A DNA stretch of 58,608 nucleotides from Pirellulales bacterium (GTDB taxonomy: Bacteria; Planctomycetota; Planctomycetia; Pirellulales; JACPPG01). Under the pieces are notes generated by a model. That model saw only the letters and a list, made by a program, of their open reading frames with translations, was not told the origin of the DNA and made no database searches. The stretch covers positions 1 through 58,608 of the forward strand of contig DASXEJ010000363.1 in NCBI GenBank assembly GCA_036490175.1, in the 5' to 3' direction. Of the stretch, positions 26,487 to 35,109 are shown piece after piece; within the stretch, counting starts at the first letter, position 1, and every line of letters begins with the position of its first letter. The position numbers and the translations under genes were made by a program.

Positions 26487-28070
26487 TCATTCGCGGTAGC
26501 GCAGCGCGCGGCCTGGCAGCGGACCTGCGAAACGCTCGATCGGCACACCATCGGCCACGATCGACGTGCCGTTGACCAATACGTGCTGGATGCCGATGGC
26601 ATTTTGTTGCGGTTCTGCAAAGGTGGCGCGGTCCGTGATCGCGTCGGCGTCAAATAGTACCAGGTCGGCAAAGGCACCCAGTTGAACACGCCCGCGATCG
26701 GTCAAGCCAAACCGATCGGCCGGAATCGAGGTCATCTTGCGCACGGCCTCTTCCAACGTAAAAAGCCGCCGCTCGCGGACCAGGGGACCCAGCAGTCGCG
26801 CGGCCGATCCGTGCTGCCGCGGATGCGTCATCGCGTCTGGAAAATAAATGCCGTCGCTTCCAAGCATGAAGCACGGATGCGCCAAGAAGGGCTCGACCAA
26901 GCGGTCGTCGCCCAGGTGCCAGACACAGGTCACGGCAAGATTCTCTTCGATCAATAGATCGCACAACGCGTCGGCCGCAGGGCGGCCAACCGAGTTGATG
27001 TAATCCGCTAACGACAGGCCGCGCCAATGCTGATTGTCGACGGTTCCTAGCCAGGCGATGCGAATATTTTCAAATCCGACGGCGCTGTCGGCCAACGATG
27101 TGGCAAAGCGGCGGCGGAAGGTCGGATCAGCAAGCTTCGCCAGCGCGCCCAGTGGTCCGTCTTCCCACACTTCGTAGGGGAGCAATGCGTTTAGCATCGA
27201 GCTGCCCGGCAGGTAGGGATAAATATCGAACGAAAAGTCGACTTCGTTCATGGCCGTGGTATCGATGTAGCGGAGCAGTTCGTCCGTTTCGCGGGGGCTG
27301 GTGCCCTTGAGGTGCGAGATGTGAACCGCGACCTTGGCGCGGCGGCCGATTTCCACAGCTTCGCGCACGCCGGCGAGCGTGCCGCGCTTGTAGCGGACGT
27401 GTGTGACGAATACGCCTGCCCGCGCGGAGCTGGCCGCGATGACCTCGACCAATTCGTCGGTTTCGGCAAAACATTGAGCGATGTAGTCCATGCCCGTCGA
27501 AACGCCGGTGGCCCCCTCGTCCATGCCGCGGCGCACCTCGTACCGCATGCGGCGCAGCTGACTGTCATCAGGTCGAGTTCGCCCCCAGCCCATTGTCAGC
27601 ACGCGAACGTTGGCATACGGAACCTGTGCCACAACATTCTGCACGGTGCGGCCGTCGAGCAGCGCCAGGTAATCGGCAATCGACTGCCATCCGCAATAGT
27701 CGTGCTGGACGAGCCCGTTGAGCGAGCGCAAGTAATACAGCCACTGCGGAGCGAGTTCCGGGGTCAGGGGCGCGTACGAGATGCCGTCGGACATCAGCAC
27801 CTCGGTCGTGAAGCCTTGCAGCGTCTTCGAGACGAAGTGCGGTGTTTTCAGCAACCAACCATCGGAGTGGTTGTGGACGTCGACGAATCCCGGTGCTACG
27901 ACGAGCCCGCGCGCGTCGATGACTTGGGCAGCGGCGGCGGCAGGCAACGCGTCCACGGCCACGATCCTGTCGCCGCGCACGGCGACGTCGGCCGCGACCC
28001 GCGCCGCGCCTGTACCGTCGATCACGGTGCCGCCGCGTACAAGCAAATCAAAGTCAGCCATAGTTGCCAT
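26487..28070 (-). CDS. N-acyl-D-amino-acid deacylase-like amidohydrolase
   Basis: 527 aa from MATMADFDLLVRGG; a second ATG nine bases downstream is equally possible. Amidohydrolase superfamily: entry strand LLVRGGTVIDGTGAA, metal motif PGFVDVHNHSDGW (about residues 61-73), STGMDYIAQ typical of D-aminoacylases, HISHLKGT with a metal histidine, SDGIYFP late Asp, and the closing ADLVLFDADAI. It hydrolyses N-acylated D-amino acids or related amides. Cytoplasmic. Single gene between the WaaP-like gene (convergent) and a divergent secreted protein. Confidence 0.85.
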   Translation of the reverse strand: MATMADFDLLVRGGTVIDGTGAARVAADVAVRGDRIVAVDALPAAAAAQVIDARGLVVAPGFVDVHNHSDGWLLKTPHFVSKTLQGFTTEVLMSDGISYAPLTPELAPQWLYYLRSLNGLVQHDYCGWQSIADYLALLDGRTVQNVVAQVPYANVRVLTMGWGRTRPDDSQLRRMRYEVRRGMDEGATGVSTGMDYIAQCFAETDELVEVIAASSARAGVFVTHVRYKRGTLAGVREAVEIGRRAKVAVHISHLKGTSPRETDELLRYIDTTAMNEVDFSFDIYPYLPGSSMLNALLPYEVWEDGPLGALAKLADPTFRRRFATSLADSAVGFENIRIAWLGTVDNQHWRGLSLADYINSVGRPAADALCDLLIEENLAVTCVWHLGDDRLVEPFLAHPCFMLGSDGIYFPDAMTHPRQHGSAARLLGPLVRERRLFTLEEAVRKMTSIPADRFGLTDRGRVQLGAFADLVLFDADAITDRATFAEPQQNAIGIQHVLVNGTSIVADGVPIERFAGPLPGRALRYRE

Positions 28071-28326
28071 CGTGCTAGCAGGAATAGCGAGGGATATCGT
28101 TCGACACAGGTTAACTCCCGGTCCGCAGCCAAGACAAGCGCTAGCAATGCTTGTACAGAGTGTCGCCTGACAAGGTACGAAATCTATGGTCACGGCGTCG
28201 TCGTGGCGAGATGCGCTATTGGGCCATGCCATGTTTGAACCGGTCCGCCACCAAAGTCCGATAAGGCCAAGAGTCCACACTTATTGCTCGTGCCACTCGC
28301 GGGCACGTCGTCTAGGAGCCTCGGCT

Positions 28327-29295
28327 ATGAAAATCAGGCGAATGTTGGCGGGTTGGTTGCTTGCCGCGAGTGGCGTTATGGTGGCCGACGTGAGGCCGAT
28401 TCATGCCGCGCCGATTGTCCCCGGCACGGGACAAAAGGTTGACGCCGTGGGGGACGACTTCGAAGATCCCGAGTGGGCTTACATCCCCAACAACCCCAAA
28501 AGCAGCATCGACCTGGACAAGGTTTCGCGGCTGCCGGCCGGCCGTTCGAGCAATGGACGCTGGCGCGAGAATCTGGATCGCGGCCACCCTGACATCGTCA
28601 AACGCGTCCCGACGCCCGAAGGGGGCCTGGCGGGCAGCGAATGGTCGCTGCTGATGGCTTCGAAGGCCACCGGCATTCCTGGCCATCCAACGCGCAAGGG
28701 AGAGCAAGACGATCTGTTCCTGAACGTCAATCCGCGGCTTGGCCATTATGTTCCCGTATCGCAGGGACCGAGTATTGTGACGCGCGTCTATCTTGCCCCG
28801 TTCGAAGAGTGGGAAGAACGGACCGGATCGTCTTTCGCCATGCGAGCTACGCTGCGCGGATCGAAGCCAGACAAAAACGAGACCGAACCTTACTGGCCGG
28901 GCATTTTCGTGAACTACAAGCGACCGGCCGATCGGCGCAAGAACGAAGCCGCGGCTTCGTGGGTAGTCCGCGCATCAAACCCGGGAGGCGACTATCGCGT
29001 GGCCCCGATCAACGAGGCCGGCTGGTGGACGCTCGGCATGTCGTTCACCGGCGACGGAATGGTCCACTATTACATCCGCCAGGGCGTTGATGATCTAACG
29101 TCGTCAGACCGGGTGGCGTCTCAACACCCCTACAATTTTCAGGCCTTGTACTTTATCGATGTCTTCTATGACATCTTTGGCTCGAACGACAATCAGCATT
29201 GGACCACCGGCTGGATCATTGATGATCCGGCGGTCTACCTGGCCAATCCCCCACGCGTGCAACATGCCAATCGCGCGCAGCGCAAGCCGCGCTAA
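28327..29295 (+). CDS. Secreted protein of unknown function
   Basis: 322 aa from MKIRRMLAGWLLAASG; AGGAG is 9-10 bases upstream. Signal peptide to about residue 28 (VRPIHAA). The mature part is rich in Trp, Tyr, Asn and Pro (DDFEDPEWAYIPNNPKSS, WVVRASNPGGDYRVAPINEAGWWTLGMSF), consistent with a beta-sandwich such as a concanavalin-like or polysaccharide-binding fold. I do not recognise a named family. Periplasmic or cell-surface. Confidence 0.72.
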   Translation: MKIRRMLAGWLLAASGVMVADVRPIHAAPIVPGTGQKVDAVGDDFEDPEWAYIPNNPKSSIDLDKVSRLPAGRSSNGRWRENLDRGHPDIVKRVPTPEGGLAGSEWSLLMASKATGIPGHPTRKGEQDDLFLNVNPRLGHYVPVSQGPSIVTRVYLAPFEEWEERTGSSFAMRATLRGSKPDKNETEPYWPGIFVNYKRPADRRKNEAAASWVVRASNPGGDYRVAPINEAGWWTLGMSFTGDGMVHYYIRQGVDDLTSSDRVASQHPYNFQALYFIDVFYDIFGSNDNQHWTTGWIIDDPAVYLANPPRVQHANRAQRKPR

Positions 29296-29481
29296 CGCGG
29301 GTGGAAAAGGAGCGCGTGCCGCACAGCCCTGAGGGAGCTTCGCCAGCAATGCCTGCGCGCCGAGGCCGATTGGGCTAAGCACCGGGCCGATAGCGCGCGT
29401 CCTCGTGTCCGGCTTAGCGATTTCGCCTAGCCCAACAGGTTCGCGCCAGTGAAGCGAAGCGAATCCAGGAACCTGGCCGCG

Positions 29482-29772
29482 CTACGCGCCGACCGTGTTC
29501 TCGTTGGTGGGCTCGCTCGTCGAGGGTTCGCTAGTAGGCGGCACGAACTTGGGTGCCGTCGCTTCGTCGCGATCGTCCGCCGGCGCGTAGTTCGTCACAC
29601 GGCTTGAGTGCGACGACGCGGTGTTCACCTCGTCCTCGATGCCGTGCAGACCCTTCTTGAATTCGGTCATGCTCTTGCCCATCGAACGTGCCACGCTGGG
29701 CAGCCGGCTGCCAAACAGCAACACCGCCACGGCACCGACGATCATGATTTCGACCGGACTTAAGCCAAACAT
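29482..29772 (-). CDS. tatA: Twin-arginine translocase subunit TatA/TatE, copy 1
   Basis: 96 aa. AGGAA is 6 bases before the ATG. One N-terminal membrane helix (IMIVGAVAVLLFG), then the FGSRLPSVARSMGKSMTEFKKG amphipathic helix with the conserved Phe-Gly hinge, then an acidic, Thr/Ser-rich tail. TatA rings form the pore that exports folded proteins with twin-arginine signals. It lies beside a second tatA-like gene on the same strand. No tatC is visible in the window. Confidence 0.9.
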   Translation of the reverse strand: MFGLSPVEIMIVGAVAVLLFGSRLPSVARSMGKSMTEFKKGLHGIEDEVNTASSHSSRVTNYAPADDRDEATAPKFVPPTSEPSTSEPTNENTVGA

Positions 29773-29846
29773 CGCGAGTTCCTCTTAATCAGGACCTGTT
29801 TATGCTTGTGCCTCACGGCGCGCCAGACCGCGCCGTGTGCTACGAC

Positions 29847-30047
29847 CTATTTCTTTGCCTGCGTTACCGTGGGAGGGGCAGTCCCTTCGGTATCGTCTTC
29901 GATACCTTGCACGCCCTTTTTGAACTCCACCACACTACGCCCCATAGAGCGCATCAGGCTGGGAAGCCGATTGCCGAACAGCAAGAGGATCACAGCGCCA
30001 ACAATCAGGGCCTCGGTGGGACCGATACCGAACGCGAGGAGATGCAT
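29847..30047 (-). CDS. tatA: Twin-arginine translocase subunit TatA/TatE, copy 2
   Basis: 66 aa from MHLLAFGIGPTEA; GAGGAT lies just upstream. Shares with its neighbour the sequence pattern of a membrane helix, LLLFGNRLPSLMRSMG, and an amphipathic EFKKGVQGIEDD segment, so the pair is a tandem duplication. It is 74 bases upstream of copy 1. The shorter tail may make it a TatE-like variant. No other tat gene is nearby. Confidence 0.88.
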   Translation of the reverse strand: MHLLAFGIGPTEALIVGAVILLLFGNRLPSLMRSMGRSVVEFKKGVQGIEDDTEGTAPPTVTQAKK

Positions 30048-30260
30048 ACGATCCTCTTTCGAGACCCGGCGGGCGACTGTGCCACCGGTCGCCGTGGGGC
30101 AAGTGGGCATACGAGGCGGGACTTCCGGAACACTGCACCGTTATTCTTGCGCAGGGCTCCGCGAGGGCATAACTGCCCTACAGACCTAATTTTACTGGCG
30201 CGCCGAGGGCAGTCAAACGAAAAGGGGGCTTGCCCGCCGGTCGTTTCCCTGGCTGGCCTG

Positions 30261-32213
30261 CTACTTTGCCGACTTTTCCCGCCCCGCCGTCGCCGTATAG
30301 AGCGGCAGATAACGGTAATAGACCTCGAGGCATAAGGCCCCCAATGAAGTCGAAAAGACGCGTCCGCCATAGCCGCCCCAGAGAGAATCGGGGTCCCAGC
30401 TGCCGGTTGCCTCACCATCGGCCCGTTGGCTGTGGGTTAGCGCCGTGCTGATGGCCTCGTTCCATTTGGCCCAGGCGGGGCCTTGCATCTGAAACATGGC
30501 CAGTGTGCCGTAGTACCAATAATAGAAGTTGGGCGGACCTTGCCCGGGCAAGGCGGTCTGCAAGTACTCGCGGGCTTCGTCACCGGCGCCTGTGAGCGAC
30601 AAGTGAAAAAATTCACGGCATACCAAAGCTTCGGCCGTCATGGGTTGGGTGGGCCGTTCCTCGGGCCGGTAAGATGCCAACCCGCCGCGCGTGCCTGAGG
30701 AAACGCTGTTCAGATAGCGAACAATTCCCTGTCGCGTGTGTTCGGGAATCGCAATGCCCGACAACTCGGCGCTTTTCAACGACATCAACTGCCAGCCAAG
30801 TTGGCTGGTGTCGCCCCGCTCGCGTGGGTAAGGAGGCTTGTAACGCCACCCGCCGCTGGCGGGGTTTTGTGCCGCGACAGTGTAGGCAATCGCACGGTGC
30901 AACGGGCGCGACAGCCGTGCGTCACCCGTCATGGCATATGCTTCGCCCAGGGCCAGCGTTGCCATGCCGTGGCAGTACATAAACGCATAGATCTCTGCGG
31001 CGCCTGCCAGATTGCCGTCGCCCGCTTGCGAACCGATCAGATAGTCGAGGCCGCGCTCGATGGTTTTAGCGTACGGGCCGGTCTGATGGGTGTGGCCGGC
31101 CCCGAGAAATGCCAATAGTGCCAGGCCTGTTATCCCTGTGTCCGCTTGGGTCCCGGCATTCTTCCGGTCTTGGCCGAGAGTCCTGGTTTCGCGTCCGGCA
31201 CCATGATTGCTGGCGTCCCAGCGACCGTCGGTGTCCTGATGTTTGACCAGCCAGTCAATCGCGGAATTCACGGCGGCCTCGGTTTGCGCCGATCCTCCGT
31301 AGCCTTCTGCGATGCGTAGACGATTAGGCGCCACCCGCTCGCGATACATCTCGGGGATCGTGTGCTGGCCCGTTGAGTTCTTGTCCACGTTCCCGGCAAC
31401 GACCGGATTCTGATTTGCCTCTGTATTGGGAGTGCGCGCGCGCACGGCTACCAATACCCCCGCGTCAGATCGATCTATCGGCGCAAGCTCGGTCGTGTTC
31501 GGCAGGGATTCGGCCGCGGCGGGTTTCTCGTCCGGCGTCGCGGAAGGATCGTTATTCGCCGACGTCGTCTGGCTGACAAGTTTCGCCAGGCTGTCGCTCG
31601 TGGGCGTGGTTGCCTGCGCAGAAATCTGTCGATCGGAATGGTCTTTTTCGTCAGATGATGGCGCCGGGGGCGGCTCGACGGTTGCCGTCTGAATTGACTG
31701 AGGCAGTGGGGGCTCCGGTTCCGCTGCGTTGGCGGCTTCTGTGTTCTCGGGCATTTGTGCGAGGGCGTCGGCCGTCGGCGCGTCGATCGGGGCTTCCATC
31801 GACGTCGGTAGAGGCTTCTCGACGGACGGCAAATCGGCTAGTTCAGGATCCAGCGGAATCGCGGCGGCGTCCACTTCCCACGGCGCCGATTCTTTACCGC
31901 CGTCTTTTCCATCCAACGTCCCCTTGGCATCGAACGAGTCATGCCCGTCGACGGCTGTCACGCGAATTGCCGTCCCGTGTCCATGCCCGGGATGCATCCG
32001 TACGACGTGGATCGTGGTCGCATAGGCGACGAACAGCAGGTGAGCAAAGAGCGACAAGACCACGCATTTTCGCAGCGGCTGCTGGTGACCCCAACGCGTG
32101 CGCATCAATACGATCAGGGCCACGCTCAGTACGGCCATGCCAGACCATACGAGCGCGATAATTACGCGTGGACTGACCAGCACGTCGATGAAGCTTTGCC
32201 ACAGAGCCGCCAT
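30261..32213 (-). CDS. Membrane protein with squalene-cyclase/prenyltransferase-like repeats
   Basis: 650 aa from MAALWQSFIDVLV, starting four bases after the ExbD stop. Two N-terminal membrane helices (about 15-35 and 50-70), a long acidic Pro/Ala/Thr/Ser-rich linker to about 310, then an alpha/alpha-barrel with QW-type repeats (DWLVKHQDTDGRWDASNHG, YLIGSQAGDGNLAGA, GGWRYKPPYP). The same fold occurs in terpene cyclases, prenyltransferases and pectate lyases. The aspartates that would make a squalene cyclase (DxDD) are not obvious, so a structural or polymer-binding role is as likely. It is co-transcribed with exbB and exbD and may receive energy from them. Confidence 0.8.
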   Translation of the reverse strand: MAALWQSFIDVLVSPRVIIALVWSGMAVLSVALIVLMRTRWGHQQPLRKCVVLSLFAHLLFVAYATTIHVVRMHPGHGHGTAIRVTAVDGHDSFDAKGTLDGKDGGKESAPWEVDAAAIPLDPELADLPSVEKPLPTSMEAPIDAPTADALAQMPENTEAANAAEPEPPLPQSIQTATVEPPPAPSSDEKDHSDRQISAQATTPTSDSLAKLVSQTTSANNDPSATPDEKPAAAESLPNTTELAPIDRSDAGVLVAVRARTPNTEANQNPVVAGNVDKNSTGQHTIPEMYRERVAPNRLRIAEGYGGSAQTEAAVNSAIDWLVKHQDTDGRWDASNHGAGRETRTLGQDRKNAGTQADTGITGLALLAFLGAGHTHQTGPYAKTIERGLDYLIGSQAGDGNLAGAAEIYAFMYCHGMATLALGEAYAMTGDARLSRPLHRAIAYTVAAQNPASGGWRYKPPYPRERGDTSQLGWQLMSLKSAELSGIAIPEHTRQGIVRYLNSVSSGTRGGLASYRPEERPTQPMTAEALVCREFFHLSLTGAGDEAREYLQTALPGQGPPNFYYWYYGTLAMFQMQGPAWAKWNEAISTALTHSQRADGEATGSWDPDSLWGGYGGRVFSTSLGALCLEVYYRYLPLYTATAGREKSAK

Positions 32214-32217
32214 GAGA

Positions 32218-32637
32218 TCACTTCCGTTTCTCGTCGGCTTTGACCGAGATGGCCAGTTCGGCAATACCGGCCTGCTTGCACGCGTTCAACACTTCGGCGA
32301 TGCGTTGAAACTGTCCGGAACCATCGCCGCGTACCAGCACGCCCGTATCGGCATACTGGCTATGTGCGTGAGTGAGTTGCGAGGTGAGTTCCGCCAGAGA
32401 GACGGCTTTGCCATCGATCGTGATATCACCGTCGCGATAAACGTTCACGACGCACCGTTCTGGCGCGCTGGCGAGTGCTCCGTGGTCGCTGACCTTGGGC
32501 ACTTCCAGGGCGATCTTGCGCTCGATCTCGGCGAACCGCGTGCCCACCATGAAAAAGATGATCAACAGGAACACGACGTCGATCATCGACGTCAGGTTCA
32601 GATTGGGCATTTCCTCGACTTGCGTTTTCAACGGCAT
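32218..32637 (-). CDS. exbD: ExbD/TolR biopolymer transport protein
   Basis: 139 aa. Starts MPLKTQVEEMPNLNLTSMIDVVFLLIIFFMVGTRF: one membrane helix that contains the conserved, proton-carrying Asp (MIDVVFLL). The periplasmic part is the usual 80-90 residue ExbD domain (VYRDGDITIDGKAVSLAEL). It uses the proton gradient together with ExbB. Middle gene of a three-gene operon. Confidence 0.92.
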   Translation of the reverse strand: MPLKTQVEEMPNLNLTSMIDVVFLLIIFFMVGTRFAEIERKIALEVPKVSDHGALASAPERCVVNVYRDGDITIDGKAVSLAELTSQLTHAHSQYADTGVLVRGDGSGQFQRIAEVLNACKQAGIAELAISVKADEKRK

Positions 32638-32703
32638 ATCGGTCGGCGTCCTTGTGGCGGACTGCCACGAGTAACTTTCGCGCGGGCGGTGTATGGGCAG
32701 CCC

Positions 32704-33561
32704 TTAGGCAGCTTCGCGACGCAGTCGCGGGGCGCGCGGCTTGGCTTCTTCGGCAACCGCTTCGGCCGAGATCTCGTGTACCAACTCTTGACCTACTGCG
32801 TCGATTTCGACGACCAATTTATCGATGCGCCCGAGGAAAAACAGGTAGGCCGCCAGCGACGGTATGGCGACCGTCAGCCCGCCGGCCGTCGAGAGCAGGG
32901 CTTCGCTGATGCCTCCCGCGAGCAACTCTTGCTTGCCCATGGCGTCGCTGGCTGCGATCTGATTGAACGAATGGATCATGCCGAATACGGTTCCTTGGAG
33001 TCCCAGCAGTGGCGAGATCGTGGCGATGGCGTTGAGCACGCGCAGATAGCGGCGCAAGCCGTTGACCGCCCGTTCGCCCCCATCCATGAGCGCCTGCTCG
33101 ATCTCTACCTCTGGTCGGCCCCACTTCCGCACGCCGTGTTCAAGGACTTTGGCCACAGGGCTGCCGTTCTCCTCGCATAGCACGATCGCCTGTTCGCGAT
33201 CCAGCTCCCCCTCGTGCAAGCGATGCATAAACCGCTTGACGAACGGCCGAGGGATCACCCGTCCCGTGCGCAGGGCAATGGCGCGCTCGAACGTGAACAC
33301 CAGCGCGATAAACGAGCAACAGAGGATGGGGATCATCAAGACGCCGCCGGCCTTGACGATCGAAAACAGGTTCTTTTCCGAGAAGCCGGCGCTCGGCGCA
33401 TCGGTATGCGCGGCCGTCGCTGGGGGCTCGTTGGAAGTGTTCTGGCCACCGGACGACGATTGCGCGGAAGTCGGCCGCGAGAGGACGATCGGCAAAACGA
33501 ATCCGGCCACGGCCACGAGCGCCGCCAGGCGTAGATACAGTTTAGGAGGAGAGGCACGCAT
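32704..33561 (-). CDS. exbB: ExbB/TolQ/MotA proton channel
   Basis: 285 aa from MRASPPKLYLRLAALV; AGGAC precedes it. A signal-like helix ends near TSAQ, followed by a Ser/Thr/Pro-rich stretch and the MotA/TolQ/ExbB domain: GGVLMIPILCCSFIALVFTFERAI, then the paired helices around GLQGTVFGMIHSFN and LLSTAGGLTVAIPSLAAYLFF. Proton channel that powers envelope proteins. The signal-peptide-bearing form is common in planctomycetes. First gene of exbB-exbD-cyclase-repeat. Confidence 0.92.
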   Translation of the reverse strand: MRASPPKLYLRLAALVAVAGFVLPIVLSRPTSAQSSSGGQNTSNEPPATAAHTDAPSAGFSEKNLFSIVKAGGVLMIPILCCSFIALVFTFERAIALRTGRVIPRPFVKRFMHRLHEGELDREQAIVLCEENGSPVAKVLEHGVRKWGRPEVEIEQALMDGGERAVNGLRRYLRVLNAIATISPLLGLQGTVFGMIHSFNQIAASDAMGKQELLAGGISEALLSTAGGLTVAIPSLAAYLFFLGRIDKLVVEIDAVGQELVHEISAEAVAEEAKPRAPRLRREAA

Positions 33562-34152
33562 GGATTGAGTCCTGGAATTATAGATCAGAGCAATCTGACG
33601 GATTGCTCGCGATCGTTCCGCTGCACAATGATGCCGAAGCGAGGGGGGCGTGTTCGTCGACCGTCTGACCAGTCGCCGTCCGACCGCCTGCGGCGCCAGC
33701 AACGCGGCCTGTCAGACGCTGGGCCATGCCAGTGCGATACGATCGCTGGCGATCGAATTCGGCACGACCTGTGCGGAACGTCTCGACGCGCCGTTGTGCT
33801 GCCAACGTAAAGTGCTGCCGCGAGTACGACGTGTCCGCGTGGTGGAAACAGGCACGGTCACTGCCGCGATCATCGCTATACGCAGTAAGACGTGCGCGAC
33901 GCCGAAGCATCGCCAAGCCGTTGCGCAAGTGTCGATCGTGCGCCGCGGGCATTAGAAACCGGCTGTCAGCATCGTCGGTGCGAGTCGCCGCGGTCAGCCC
34001 TACGGCTCGCGCCTGCGCGCACCATGCCGCTATGACCAGTTGTGCTTGCATGGCAACCTTCTCTCATGAACCAGGTGCCTCGCCCGCGGCGTTAACACGA
34101 TTTCAACTTGCTTACTAAGGCGGAGACTTCGCACGCTCGTTCGGCCGTGCGT
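33562..34152. other. Intergenic stretch, 591 bases
   Basis: Upstream of the exbB operon and downstream of a lipoprotein gene. An open frame of 157 codons on the minus strand (33578-34051) is Arg/Ala/His-rich without domain or signal, as expected of non-coding high-GC DNA, so I leave it uncalled. Nothing else stands out. Confidence 0.45.
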
Positions 34153-34734
34153 TTAGGGAATGCCTAGTCCCTCGTCGTCTACGTTGCCGACCATGTGCAA
34201 GTGGTTGTGATCGATGTACACGACTTCGCGTGCATCCTGATCGACGTTGGTATACGGCACAGGCCAACCGTTGCGTGTCGTATCGCTGTAATAGACTGTG
34301 CATTTGTACTGGGCGTGGTGATGCCGCGCCGGGCCAATCAAGGGATATACACGGGGCGGATCGGTGTAGTCCGCGATCGGCTCGATGGTCATGCGGACAT
34401 TGTTGCGCTGCTTTTCATACAAAAGCGGCACGTTGCCCGAGACCGGATGGATTTTCTCCAAGGCCCGCATTACTTCGTCGGGACTGGGAGGATCGAGCGA
34501 GATCGGGTCGTCGGCGCCGGTAATCGGTCCCAAGATGGGCACACGCTCGTAACGCTCGTGGACCCAGAACTTGTCTTCCTGCCGCTTCTGCGTGTAGGGA
34601 CTGATCGGTGCCGGCCACGGGAACATCCACAGCGGCCCATATGTCGTGGACAATGGCCACGCGCAGCCGACGGCGCTGCACACCGGCAATGCCATGACGA
34701 GGATTAAGAGTTGCTTCACGCGTCGAATAGCCAT
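34153..34734 (-). CDS. Lipoprotein of unknown function
   Basis: 193 aa with GGGGGA upstream. N-terminus MAIRRVKQLLILVMALPVCSAVGC is a lipoprotein signal with lipobox SAVGC (Cys24). The mature part is Pro/Tyr/Trp/His-rich (YGPLWMFPWPAPISPY; REVVYIDHNHLHMVG). I do not recognise a family. Expected at the inner leaflet of the outer membrane. Single gene. Confidence 0.72.
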   Translation of the reverse strand: MAIRRVKQLLILVMALPVCSAVGCAWPLSTTYGPLWMFPWPAPISPYTQKRQEDKFWVHERYERVPILGPITGADDPISLDPPSPDEVMRALEKIHPVSGNVPLLYEKQRNNVRMTIEPIADYTDPPRVYPLIGPARHHHAQYKCTVYYSDTTRNGWPVPYTNVDQDAREVVYIDHNHLHMVGNVDDEGLGIP

Positions 34735-35109
34735 GGACAGTCCCCCTCGAATAACGGCGAGCCGACATCCCCATGCCGGTCGTTGAACATCTCATTCAGC
34801 AGGCCGCGAGCGAGCTGGCGCTATTGAATCGCGCAGGAAACTCGCTGGCTGTGGTTCTTATCGTGTGAAACTGTATCGAACTTGCGGGTTTTTCCGGTTG
34901 TATCAAGGAATTCGACACGGCGATCGGCATGTGAGACCGAAGCCAGGCATTGCATCTCGGCTGGTCATGTTCTGGGGCACAGTTGAGGTCGACGATCTGA
35001 CCGATGACCTGCCGCAGACGTGAAGTGGTGAACAGCAATCCACAACAAAAAAGGCCCCAGTGCAAATGCACTGGGGCCGGAATTAGCGCGTCGTTATCGC
35101 GTGTGACAA
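34735..35109. other. Intergenic stretch, 375 bases
   Basis: Holds the upstream region of the lipoprotein gene and, at 35053-35078, the terminator of the BON-domain gene. No further gene seen. Confidence 0.45.
35053..35078 (-). terminator. Strong rho-independent terminator
   Basis: Perfect 11-bp stem (GGCCCCAGTGC/GCACTGGGGCC) with a 4-base loop; on the minus strand it runs into TTTTTTGTTG. It lies 32 bases after the BON-gene stop. Confidence 0.9.

Noticed and set aside
33578..34051. 157-codon minus-strand frame upstream of exbB
   Set aside because: Arg/Ala/His-rich, no domain, no ribosome site of note; typical of chance open frames in high-GC DNA.
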